The position numbers and the translations under genes are program-made. The notes beneath the pieces were generated by a model that saw nothing but the letters and a program-made list of their open reading frames with translations, was not told the DNA's origin and did no database searches. From positions 1 through 13,899 of the forward strand of contig JBCDGZ010000167.1 in NCBI GenBank assembly GCA_038750655.1: a stretch of DNA of 13,899 nucleotides, in the 5' to 3' direction. How positions within the stretch are numbered: position 1 is the stretch's first letter; the number at the start of each line of letters is the position of its first letter. Positions 5,826-13,668 of the stretch are shown here, one piece after another. The DNA comes from JBCDGZ01 sp038750655. Lineage in GTDB: Bacteria; Bacteroidota; Bacteroidia; Chitinophagales; Saprospiraceae.

Positions 5826-8183
5826 ATGGTTTGTACTCAATATTTTCGCACCCTCCTTCTCTGTTTCTTGCTGTTGTTGTCCTTGTTGAGCCCCAAAGCG
5901 CAAGCACAAACCCAGGATAGTCTGCTACTGCAATTGGATCGCCTGGATCGAGATAACGTTCGGGATGACCTCGCCAGCAGTGCTAACGACAAGGTCATTT
6001 CGGGTAGCCGCTCGGAGCGAAAAATCAGCGACTTGCCCTTTCCTATTTTTGTCATTACGGGGGAAGAGATTAGGAGAAATGGCTATTTGACCCTGGCGGA
6101 TGCGCTCAAGCGTTTGCCGGGCATCCGGGTTTCACAGCCGGGGTCGGGAATAGAAGGAGAGACTTTTTTGATGCGGGGTTTGCAGGGCAATACCTACGCA
6201 AAGATTCTCATCAACGATATTCCGATCAAGCCTTTTGTAGTGAGCGGGATGCCGCTGGGGGCCAATCTACCCATTCGGGAGGCGGAGCGCATTGAGGTCA
6301 TCTACGGGCCGGCGGCTACGCTGTACGGGGCGGATGCCTCGGCGGGGGTGATCAATATCTTACTCAAGGAATCGGAGCGGCCCATCTACGCGCAGGCGGA
6401 CCTGGGGATGGGGGCCAATGGGTTTAAGAATCTGGATATTATGTTTGGGGGAAAAATTGGCCGAGATAAGCGAATCTTGCAGTTTAAAGTCTACGGCAGC
6501 TACACCGCTTTTGATGATCGTGCAGTGAAATACGACCTAGATTCCCTTTACAATCCAGAAACCTACCAGACGCTGCTGCAAGCGCAGGATGTCCCCTACA
6601 TCAACCGCCCCAACTACCGCGGAGGCGTAGGAACCCCGGTGCTGAATGATCTGCCCCACTTGAGTAGTACCTTAGGTGTAGAACTCGACTACCGCAACTG
6701 GACGCTGTCCTTCTTTCACATGACTCGCCGTGACCACAGCTCCATTGGCCTGAGCCCCTATGCGGTCTCTTACGCCAATCCCTTGGTTTTCTTTGGAGAG
6801 CGCATCAATACGGTCCAGCTGAGTTATCAAAAAACCATCAATAAGCTACAGCTAAAGGCCAATCTGAATACCTTGTGGTACCGCACCGATGACCAAAGTT
6901 CCTATCGTTATGTCGTCCCCAATCTGAGTCTGATTCAGATTAGCCCTGTACAAGACTCTCTAAACAGAGATATTGACGAACTGTACTTTTCTGGCAATCG
7001 CTTCAGTAGCGCCAGCTCGGGAGAAGTCAGCGCAGAGATTTTATTAAGCTACCCCATCAATAAAAATATCGAACTGGCAGGGGGCTTTACCGCCCTGGGA
7101 GGCACTGGTGATCCTTTAGCCAATTTTAATCGTTTTCCCCCCAATAGCGTGACCCTAGGGAATAACCCCATTAACGAGGTCATACAGGCCAGTTCTGCAA
7201 CATTTGGCGACATCAGTGCTTTTGTGGAAAGTTATATCAATTATGAAAAATGGAATATCATCCTGGGGGCCCAGGTTTTCTCTCGGCAGACCGATTATTT
7301 GCAAGGCGAGAGTACGGTCATCAACCCCAGATTAGCCATTCAGCATCAATTCTCGGATCAATTCAGCCTTCGATTTTCTTCGGGCCGATCGCTGCGGTAT
7401 CCCTCGCCCTTTTTCCTCTCCAATTCCTACACTGTCAACTTCAACAATCTGGAATCCCTGGAAACGGGAGCTGATCTAATTCCAGAAGAGACCTTTAGCG
7501 CAGAGCTGGGCAGCCGCTGGAAGATTGGTAAAAAGGTGAGCGGTGACCTCTCGTTTTTTTACACCCGAACAAACAACCTGGTCAACTATGCTATCGAAAT
7601 AGACACCAATGATATTAACCGGATTCGGTTGGGGTATTCTAATGACAATGACTCCTTTGCAGCCCTCTATGGCATCCAATCAGGTATTACATTCAAAAAC
7701 CTCATCTCCTCTATTGGCTTGAGTGGCCGATTCAATGTGAATTATACCTGGGGGGAAGAACAACGAAACATCTCTTCGATTGGTGGACTGCTGGGGGGGG
7801 CTGAAGAAATACTGGTTGAATTGGACGATATTCGCTCTCAACCGGATTGGATCGTTCAGCTGGATGTCGAATTTCGACCGTTTAGAAAAACCACCGTATT
7901 ACTGGAAAATACCTTTATGACCGAAAGCCTAACCCAAAACACTATATTGTACCAATTCTCCTTTTTAGCGGATAATGATCAACTCTTCAATAGTGGTTAC
8001 TACACCCTTGACCTGAACATCAATTACCAGATCAGTAAGAACCTAGCCGCCTTTTTCAAGATCAATAATGTATTCAATACGGAATACGCAGGGATTGATG
8101 CGGCGGCCGATGCAGATGGCCTGATTTACAATCCACAGTCGCTGCGAATTTCGAGGCTGGGCATTAATTACAGAATGGAATAA
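5826..8183 (+). CDS. TonB-dependent outer-membrane receptor
   Basis: Outer-membrane beta-barrel for energised uptake, 785 aa. The N terminus is a signal peptide (a hydrophobic stretch at 9-22, cleavage likely after AQA near 27). A TonB-box-like stretch is around VISGSR (57-62). The plug domain is about 63-182, with LADALKRLPGIRV, FLMRGLQGN, ERIEVIYGPAATLYGADASA and GVINILLK, all classic plug motifs. The rest is barrel with many alternating aromatic strands, ending SRLGINYRME. There is no N-terminal carboxypeptidase-like domain and no SusD partner, so this is a FepA/BtuB/Cir-type receptor rather than SusC; the ligand is unknown. It sits 14 nt upstream of the TPR-cyclase gene, implying cotranscription and possibly ligand-linked signalling. 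A run of eight G at 7793-7800 inside the gene is a slippage risk. Confidence 0.93.
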   Translation: MVCTQYFRTLLLCFLLLLSLLSPKAQAQTQDSLLLQLDRLDRDNVRDDLASSANDKVISGSRSERKISDLPFPIFVITGEEIRRNGYLTLADALKRLPGIRVSQPGSGIEGETFLMRGLQGNTYAKILINDIPIKPFVVSGMPLGANLPIREAERIEVIYGPAATLYGADASAGVINILLKESERPIYAQADLGMGANGFKNLDIMFGGKIGRDKRILQFKVYGSYTAFDDRAVKYDLDSLYNPETYQTLLQAQDVPYINRPNYRGGVGTPVLNDLPHLSSTLGVELDYRNWTLSFFHMTRRDHSSIGLSPYAVSYANPLVFFGERINTVQLSYQKTINKLQLKANLNTLWYRTDDQSSYRYVVPNLSLIQISPVQDSLNRDIDELYFSGNRFSSASSGEVSAEILLSYPINKNIELAGGFTALGGTGDPLANFNRFPPNSVTLGNNPINEVIQASSATFGDISAFVESYINYEKWNIILGAQVFSRQTDYLQGESTVINPRLAIQHQFSDQFSLRFSSGRSLRYPSPFFLSNSYTVNFNNLESLETGADLIPEETFSAELGSRWKIGKKVSGDLSFFYTRTNNLVNYAIEIDTNDINRIRLGYSNDNDSFAALYGIQSGITFKNLISSIGLSGRFNVNYTWGEEQRNISSIGGLLGGAEEILVELDDIRSQPDWIVQLDVEFRPFRKTTVLLENTFMTESLTQNTILYQFSFLADNDQLFNSGYYTLDLNINYQISKNLAAFFKINNVFNTEYAGIDAAADADGLIYNPQSLRISRLGINYRME

Positions 8184-8197
8184 AAACGATAGCATCT

Positions 8198-10498
8198 ATG
8201 TTTCGCATAAAGCCCCTTTTGCTCTTTCTTTTTCTTCAGGGCCTTGCCGTTGTAGCCTGGGCGCAGCAAGATGAAATCCCTCTGCGTATTCAGGCCATTT
8301 ATGATGAGCATCAATCAGCGGGATCATCAATTGAGAAAACCCTGGCGCAGTGGTTGCAGTTGCACGACGAAATCCTCAAGCTGGGGGACCACCCGCAGTT
8401 TTCGGAAGTCTGCATGGCGATTGCTGATATTTACAAGCAGGAGCAATTATTTGAGCAAGCACTCCCCTATTATCGTCAGGCCCTGAGTACAAGCGATACT
8501 CAATTAGATTTTGCTGCAGCAACCCAATCTATACACCAGCAGCTCGCCCAAACCTACGCTCAGCTGTCAAAACCGGATAGTGCTTACTATCATTACAACA
8601 TCATTTTAGACCACAAGGAAAAGACCGATAATGTCAACGGACAAATCAACACCCTTCGCGAGCTGACAAGGGCTTATATGCTCAACGAGGAGTACAGTAA
8701 GGCGCTGGACAGCAACCTTAAAATTCGGCAGCTCCTCGAATCCAATCAGCGCTCCGACGAGGAGTTAATGATCATTTACAATAACCTGGGCTACAATTAT
8801 AATTACTTACAAGAACACGAAAAATCTATCGATTTCTTCGAGCAGGCGCTCGAACTACTAGACAAAAAAGATCACTCCGCCGCCATTGACCTGCACACCA
8901 ACATTGGCATTGCCTACTGTAATCTCGGGCAATTCGATACGGGCATCAAGTACCTGATTGAGGCCCGAAAAATGAAAAGCAAGCACCGTCCTAAAGGCAC
9001 CGATGAGACCGACCAATTGCTGGCCACCGCCTATTTCAACAAGAAGGACTTTTACAATGCTTTGGAATACATCGACCAATCGCAGTATACAGCAAAAAAG
9101 AACCAGAATTACTATTTGTTGACCGATGTTTACTACACCGCAGCCCTCATCCATTCAGAGCTTTTTGAATACGAAGAGGCTTTGGAATATTACCGCAAAC
9201 ACCTGAGCCTCAAGGACTCACTAGTCCTAGAAGAACGCCTACGGCAACAGCAATTGTTGCAACAGCAGATCAATTTAGAGCGGACAGAGAAGCGGGTGAA
9301 GCTGTTTTTGATTAACAAAGAAGTACAGGAATTGGCCATTGCGCAACTGAAAGCGGAGACCGAAAATCAGCAGTTGGTTTTAGAAAATCAAGAAGCCCAA
9401 CTGCTGGCCGAGCAGAACGAAAAGGAGCTGCTGCGCAAGGAGACCGAGCTGCTGCAAAAAAACAATGAGCTACAGGCCATCGAAACCGAGCGGGCCAAGC
9501 AAGCCTTGGTCCTGACCCGTCAGAGCCTGAAGGCCTCGCAGCAAGAAAAGGAGTTCGCCATCCTCCAACAAAAGGAAGCCCAACAGCAGTTCGAACTGCA
9601 GCAGAAGCAAACCCAACTGGAAGCCGAACAAAACGAAAAGAGCCTGCTGCTGCGCGACAAGGAGATCAGTGCGCTGGAACTGCAAAAAGAGCGGGAACGC
9701 ATCCAGTTTTTCTACGGCATCGGGGCCTTACTGGGCCTCTTCCTCTTGCTGGTTATCGGCGGACTGCTCTACTCCCGCAAGCTCAACCGACAGCTCAATC
9801 AAAAGAACATCGCCATCGAACAGCAGAAGACCGAAATCAGCGCGGAAAAGAAAAAATCCGATGAGCTGCTGCTCAACATTCTGCCCGAATCGGTGGCGGC
9901 CGAATTGAAAGAAACGGGCAAGGCAGCTCCTAAACGCTACGAAAATGTCACCGTGATGTTCACCGACTTCAAGGATTTTACGCCGCTGGTAGCCTCCATC
10001 CCCGTCGCTACTTTGATCGAAGAACTCAACGACATCTTCAGCTGCTTCGACGATATTTTGGAGGCTAACGAAATTGAAAAAATCGAGACCATCGGCGATG
10101 CCTACCTGGCCGTCTGCGGCCTACCGCAGGAGAACCCGGAGCACGCCATCCGCTGTGTCAATGCGGCCCACCAGATGCTGGAATACCTCAAGGAGCGCAA
10201 CCACAATTCGACGATTCAGTGGCGCATGCGAGTGGGTATTCATACGGGGCCGGTGGTGGCGGGCGTGGTGGGGAAGAAGAAATTTGCCTACGATGTCTTT
10301 GGCGACTCGGTCAATACGGCCAGTCGGATTGAAAGCAACGGCGAGCCGGGGCGGATCAACATCAGCCAGACCACCTACGAGCAGCTGAAGGACCAGAGCG
10401 ATCTTCACTTTGAGAGCCGGGGGCGGATCGCTGCCAAGGGCAAGGGCGAAATCAATATGTGGTTTGTATCGGTGGCGGAGGGCCTTCAAGTCCAATAA
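8198..10498 (+). CDS. Periplasmic TPR, coiled-coil, transmembrane class III nucleotidyl cyclase
   Basis: Transmembrane cyclase of 766 aa. Signal peptide or anchor at 1-22 (ending AWAQ); periplasmic tetratricopeptide repeats at about 30-340; a long Gln/Glu/Leu coiled coil at about 343-502; one TM helix at about 504-525; a cytoplasmic linker containing LLLNILPESVAAEL (557-570); and a catalytic domain at about 580-755. Metal aspartates are Asp590 (MFTDFKDFT) and Asp634 (IGDAY); transition-state residues are Asn706 and Arg710 (VNTASR). The base-recognition positions are Glu630 (EKIETIGD), typical of guanylate cyclases, and Asp699 (YDVFGD), typical of adenylate cyclases, so cGMP production is plausible but unproven. 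The coil contains an internal duplication of period 72 residues (381-418 and 453-490). The layout parallels periplasmic-TPR histidine kinases of Bacteroidota. Gene order suggests a link to the TonB receptor just upstream. Confidence 0.93.
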   Translation: MFRIKPLLLFLFLQGLAVVAWAQQDEIPLRIQAIYDEHQSAGSSIEKTLAQWLQLHDEILKLGDHPQFSEVCMAIADIYKQEQLFEQALPYYRQALSTSDTQLDFAAATQSIHQQLAQTYAQLSKPDSAYYHYNIILDHKEKTDNVNGQINTLRELTRAYMLNEEYSKALDSNLKIRQLLESNQRSDEELMIIYNNLGYNYNYLQEHEKSIDFFEQALELLDKKDHSAAIDLHTNIGIAYCNLGQFDTGIKYLIEARKMKSKHRPKGTDETDQLLATAYFNKKDFYNALEYIDQSQYTAKKNQNYYLLTDVYYTAALIHSELFEYEEALEYYRKHLSLKDSLVLEERLRQQQLLQQQINLERTEKRVKLFLINKEVQELAIAQLKAETENQQLVLENQEAQLLAEQNEKELLRKETELLQKNNELQAIETERAKQALVLTRQSLKASQQEKEFAILQQKEAQQQFELQQKQTQLEAEQNEKSLLLRDKEISALELQKERERIQFFYGIGALLGLFLLLVIGGLLYSRKLNRQLNQKNIAIEQQKTEISAEKKKSDELLLNILPESVAAELKETGKAAPKRYENVTVMFTDFKDFTPLVASIPVATLIEELNDIFSCFDDILEANEIEKIETIGDAYLAVCGLPQENPEHAIRCVNAAHQMLEYLKERNHNSTIQWRMRVGIHTGPVVAGVVGKKKFAYDVFGDSVNTASRIESNGEPGRINISQTTYEQLKDQSDLHFESRGRIAAKGKGEINMWFVSVAEGLQVQ

Positions 10499-10509
10499 AC
10501 TCATTACCT

Positions 10510-10527
10510 TTATATTTCAAAATATAA
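10510..10527. repeat. AT-rich palindrome just before the DUF389 start
   Basis: TTATATTT (10510-10517), CA, AAATATAA (10520-10527), ending 6 nt before the ATG at 10534. It may influence translation of the third operon gene or be a binding site. Such palindromes are frequent in AT-rich spacers. Confidence 0.4.
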
Positions 10528-10533
10528 CATGCT

Positions 10534-11940
10534 ATGGCACAAAAGAGAATGGACCCTGCGTTGCTTTGGCACCACCTGCGCTTGTTCATCAAGGATCGCT
10601 TCAATCTGGACGACGATCAGGCCACCGAGGAGGCGACCATCGAGGAGATCAAGAAAGGCATCATTTTCCGGGGTACCAACCTTTGGATTCTGATGTTCGC
10701 CATTTTGGTGGCTTCGGTGGGTTTGAATGTCAACAGCCCGGCTGTCGTCATCGGAGCGATGTTGATTTCTCCGCTGATGGGCCCGATTATGGGGGTCGGC
10801 CTGGGGGTGGGGATCAATGATTTTGAGCTGATCATCAAGGCCCTGCGCAACCTGGCTATTGCGGTGGTCCTCAGTGTGCTTACCTCGGCGCTGTACTTTT
10901 GGATTTCGCCGCTGGACGACGCCCAGTCGGAGTTGTTGGCGCGCACCTCGCCCACCCTGTGGGATGTGCTGATTGCCCTGTTTGGGGGCCTGGCGGGCAT
11001 CGTCGCGGGGAGCCGCAAGGAGAAGAGCAATGCCATTCCGGGGGTCGCGATTGCGACGGCGCTGATGCCGCCGCTGTGTACGGCTGGCTTTGGCCTGGCG
11101 ACGGCGCAGTGGAACTATTTCTTCGGTGCCTTCTACCTCTTTTTCATCAACAGCGTTTTCATCAGCTTTTCTACCTATCTGATTGTCAGACTTTTGCGCT
11201 ATAAGCGAAAGGAGTTTGTCGACGAAGTCCGAGAGCGAACTATGAAGCGTTACATCTATCTTTTCGTCCTCCTCACCATCATCCCCAGTGTCTACACCGC
11301 CTATCAAGTCGTGATCAAAAGCTTCTTTGAGCGCAACGCCAACCTCTTCATCAACCAAGAACTGCAATTCGAAACCGCTCAAGTCATCGGTCGAAAAGTC
11401 ACGCTCGAAGACAATGAAAAACGCATCGAAGTGACCCTCTTCGGCGAGCCCATCTCCGAAGAACTGATCCTCCAAGCCGAAAAACAGCTGCCTCAATACC
11501 ACCTCGACCATACCGAACTCATCGTCCGCCAAGGCTACCAAGAAGACAATGCTCCCGACCTCCAAACGATAGAAGAACTTAACCTAAAGATGCGCGCCGG
11601 CATCATCGAGGACCTCTACGAGCGCAACGAGGAGATTATGAAAGGCAAAGACGACCAGATCAAACTCCTGGAAGAAGAAATCCTCCGCCTCCGCGCCCGC
11701 GAGCTCCCCATCGCCGATCTCTCCCGCGAGATCAAGACCATCAACAAGAACATCGAGGAGCTGTCGCTCTCCAACTCCATCGTCTCCCACCTCCAGGACA
11801 GCACGGCCTACGATACGGTCTGTTTGGCCTACGTCAAGTTCGCCCGCCGCCCCAAGGAGCAGGACCGCAGCCAAATCCGGGAGTGGCTCAAAGCCCGCAT
11901 CAAAACGGATACGGTGAAGTTGATCACGGCGTATGATTGA
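10534..11940 (+). CDS. DUF389 (TIGR00341-type) integral membrane protein with coiled-coil C terminus
   Basis: Inner-membrane protein of unknown function, 468 aa. After a soluble N terminus (1-47) come about six hydrophobic helices (50-67, 70-92, 106-124, 143-160, 170-220 region, 240-262). The DUF389 signatures are GAMLISPLMGPIMGVG (74-89) and IPGVAIATALMPPLCTAG (168-185), Pro/Gly-rich re-entrant-looking segments. Residues 287-334 look like a small beta-beta-alpha unit (RIEVTLFGEPIS...LDHTELIVRQ). Residues 345-415 are a charged coiled coil, and the end is soluble and basic. The C-terminal 200 residues make it longer than the core domain needs. It lies 35 bp after the cyclase gene on the same strand, probably the last gene of the operon; a role as transporter or mechanosensor is speculation. 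Confidence 0.9.
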   Translation: MAQKRMDPALLWHHLRLFIKDRFNLDDDQATEEATIEEIKKGIIFRGTNLWILMFAILVASVGLNVNSPAVVIGAMLISPLMGPIMGVGLGVGINDFELIIKALRNLAIAVVLSVLTSALYFWISPLDDAQSELLARTSPTLWDVLIALFGGLAGIVAGSRKEKSNAIPGVAIATALMPPLCTAGFGLATAQWNYFFGAFYLFFINSVFISFSTYLIVRLLRYKRKEFVDEVRERTMKRYIYLFVLLTIIPSVYTAYQVVIKSFFERNANLFINQELQFETAQVIGRKVTLEDNEKRIEVTLFGEPISEELILQAEKQLPQYHLDHTELIVRQGYQEDNAPDLQTIEELNLKMRAGIIEDLYERNEEIMKGKDDQIKLLEEEILRLRARELPIADLSREIKTINKNIEELSLSNSIVSHLQDSTAYDTVCLAYVKFARRPKEQDRSQIREWLKARIKTDTVKLITAYD

Positions 11941-11978
11941 GTCACGAGGCAGGATGCTAATTTTTTAGTCCTCAATCC

Positions 11979-12008
11979 TTTGCCAGCGCCAATTTTTGTG
12001 TATCTTTG
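11979..12008 (+). promoter_or_regulatory. Promoter of tRNA-Val
   Basis: TTTG (11979-11982), an 18-nt spacer and a perfect TATCTTTG -7 box (12001-12008), 15 nt before the mature tRNA 5' end. This is the Bacteroidota primary-sigma consensus and helps place the organism in that phylum. Confidence 0.75.
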
Positions 12009-12023
12009 CCATCCTTATAAAAA

Positions 12024-12098
12024 GAGTTATTAGCTCAGTTGGTTTAGAGCGCTGCCTTGACAGGGCAGAGGTCACTGGTTCGAGTCCAGTATAACTCA
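12024..12098 (+). tRNA. tRNA-Val (anticodon GAC)
   Basis: A complete cloverleaf can be drawn by hand: acceptor GAGTTAT / ATAACTC (7 bp), D-arm GCTC / GAGC, anticodon stem CTGCC / GGCAG around loop TTGACAG (anticodon GAC), variable loop AGGTC, T-arm ACTGG-TTCGAGT-CCAGT, discriminator A at 12098. CCA is not encoded and must be added after transcription. It has its own promoter and terminator, so it is a single-gene transcript. Confidence 0.95.
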
Positions 12099-12100
12099 CA

Positions 12101-12145
12101 AAAAACGCTTAATTTATTGGCAGCCAATATCTTAAGCGTTTTTTT
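12101..12145 (+). terminator. Terminator of tRNA-Val
   Basis: Long outer stem AAAAACGCTTAA / TTAAGCGTTTTT, with an inner ATTGG-CAG-CCAAT hairpin, running into a tract of T (to 12145). It begins 3 nt after the tRNA. Confidence 0.85.
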
Positions 12146-12273
12146 ATGCTGACACCGTTCTGATAGGAACCTATGTCAACATAAAAAAAGCACCTACCTT
12201 TCCTTCTTGCGAGATTATGTAGGCACAAACGCTAGGACATCATATCTTACTAGACCAATATAAATCTCAATCG

Positions 12274-12444
12274 CTACTCAATCGGACAGATGCGAACCTT
12301 GAGCTTTCGCACGCTAGGGTCTTCAAAGAGCATCTCGTTGGTACTTTGGAGCTCTCCATCTATGCCGAGGATTCCAATGGGAATTAATATGTTTTTTGTG
12401 GTTATGATCGCGAGATAGGGACATTGATAAATGAGATTGCTTCT
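12274..12444 (-). pseudogene. C-terminal coding remnant, family unknown
   Basis: An open frame of 56 codons ends at a TAG (12274-12276) and is cut upstream by an in-frame TAA (12445-12447). It has no usable start before Met34. The translation looks protein-like, with segments such as NLIYQCPYLAIITTKNILIP and MLFEDPSVRKLKVRICPIE. It seems to be the tail of a gene whose 5' part has been lost or frame-shifted. Not recognised. Confidence 0.35.
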
Positions 12445-12537
12445 TTATTGGTAAGTATTTGAAAAGTGTTTTAAATGTGGGTTTGGGTTGAGTAAGAGTG
12501 CAATAGAATTTGGAGGATAGCTATTGCTATACTTGTG

Positions 12538-12645
12538 TAGTATAAAATAGGCTTCGTATATTGGTTCTATTATTACAGGCCATAATGGGCGTATATAAAC
12601 CCATTGGGCGTAATTTGGCATTAGTATAAAATAAATACGAAGCCT
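12538..12645. repeat. Small element bounded by direct and inverted repeats
   Basis: TAGTATAAAATA occurs twice as a direct repeat (12538-12549 and 12622-12633). AGGCTTCGTAT (12549-12559) is perfectly inverted as ATACGAAGCCT (12635-12645), with 75 nt between the arms. Inside are a further inverted pair AATGGG / CCCATT (12583-12604 area) and a repeated TGGGCGTA. No transposase is present. It could be a MITE-like element, a recombination site or a folded RNA. Confidence 0.45.
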
Positions 12646-12718
12646 TATTAATGGATAGGCATACCCCCTACAGTTAACTTATTAAAAAACAGTAAAAGCT
12701 GTGCCTACCATTAGAGAT

Positions 12719-13594
12719 TTATTCATTGAAAGCGTGTTTTGCCCAATCCTTGAAACTTGGTAAATCTAAACCTAAATGCTCCCGCAAATCTGTTGTATTT
12801 GGGTAGAGTTTGTTTTTACCTGTTGTACCTTCCCAAGCATACATTTCACCTACTTGAGTAGCAAGTGCCTCACCGAGCATTCCACTTAAAAAGCCAATGA
12901 GTTGTTCGGGTTGTAAGGCAAAATAATTGACCGATTGACCTATAATTTCAGACAATTGTGCAGCTACTTCCGTTCCTGTCAACGCTTCTTTTCCACCAAT
13001 TGGGAAAAACTGTCCTTCAAGACTATTATCTTTTAAAATAGCCGTAACATATTTGCCTAAATCGTCCATCGACATATAGGCAATAGGCACATCCGCAGGC
13101 ACAGCTTGAGGAATATTACCTTGTTCCAAAATCGCTTGACGATAAGCCGTTGAGAAATTTTCAAGATAAAGCGTACTACTCGTGACACTGATGGTCGGAA
13201 TGATCTTAAATGCTACTTCTTTCATTTCAAGGCGAGTATCTGGACCCGCGATGCCTGTTTTTTTATCGGGAATGACACTACTAATATTAAAAACTATTCG
13301 ACTAATATTAGCTTCTTTGAGTGCTGATAAGGCATTTTTTGTAAAAGGTACCATATCTGCCGTAGGAATAACAGCAGGCACTAAAAGTACTGCTTCGTCT
13401 GCTTTTTGAGCAATTCCCTCTAATGACGCAAAACTAAAATCAGTTATACAAGCCTCGACATTGTATTTGGCTAAAAGGTCAACTTTTTCTTGCGTTCTAA
13501 CAGGTGCTATAATATGATAGCCTTCTTTTTGTAATTGTTTGGCAATGGCAGTTCCTTGCATTCCTGTTGCTCCAAATAATATTACTTTTTTCAT
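12719..13594 (-). CDS. NmrA-family NAD(P)-binding oxidoreductase (atypical SDR)
   Basis: Rossmann-fold protein of 291 aa. The dinucleotide-binding motif is GATGMQG (8-14) right after strand VILF; Arg33 in PVRTQEK is placed where NADP-preferring members carry a basic residue. The rest follows the NmrA/quinone-reductase-2-like pattern (VLLVPAV, NISSVIPD, YLENF, YMSMDDLGKYV, FPIGG). The canonical SDR YxxxK is not evident, as is usual for NmrA proteins, which often act as redox sensors or NADPH quinone reductases. Codons end mostly in A or T (AAA, ATA, TTA), unlike the operon at 5826-11940, which suggests acquisition or a different expression class. It follows the DoxX-like gene by 74 bp on the same strand, a frequent pairing in stress-response clusters. 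Confidence 0.9.
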   Translation of the reverse strand: MKKVILFGATGMQGTAIAKQLQKEGYHIIAPVRTQEKVDLLAKYNVEACITDFSFASLEGIAQKADEAVLLVPAVIPTADMVPFTKNALSALKEANISRIVFNISSVIPDKKTGIAGPDTRLEMKEVAFKIIPTISVTSSTLYLENFSTAYRQAILEQGNIPQAVPADVPIAYMSMDDLGKYVTAILKDNSLEGQFFPIGGKEALTGTEVAAQLSEIIGQSVNYFALQPEQLIGFLSGMLGEALATQVGEMYAWEGTTGKNKLYPNTTDLREHLGLDLPSFKDWAKHAFNE

Positions 13595-13668
13595 TCAATT
13601 GTGTGTTTGAATATTTATTTTTTATTGAAAATAATCCCTCAGATCTAGAGGATATGGAATGATAATAC

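Larger units (their letters stand above)
12146..12718. other. AT-rich intergenic region downstream of tRNA-Val
   Basis: A 573-base stretch without an intact gene. It holds a 56-codon coding remnant on the minus strand (12274-12444) and a structured repeat element (12538-12645). The rest shows nothing recognisable. Base composition is visibly more AT-rich than the operon before the tRNA. Confidence 0.6.

Noticed and set aside
10510..11565. 351-aa minus-strand ORF opposite the DUF389 gene
   Set aside because: Shadow of a well-supported gene: the plus frame has the DUF389 signatures and membrane helices, while the minus frame is rich in His/Arg/Gln with no domain.
11941..11970. Terminator after the DUF389 gene
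   Set aside because: Only a four-base stem (CTAA/TTAG) around the T-run can be drawn; too weak to call.
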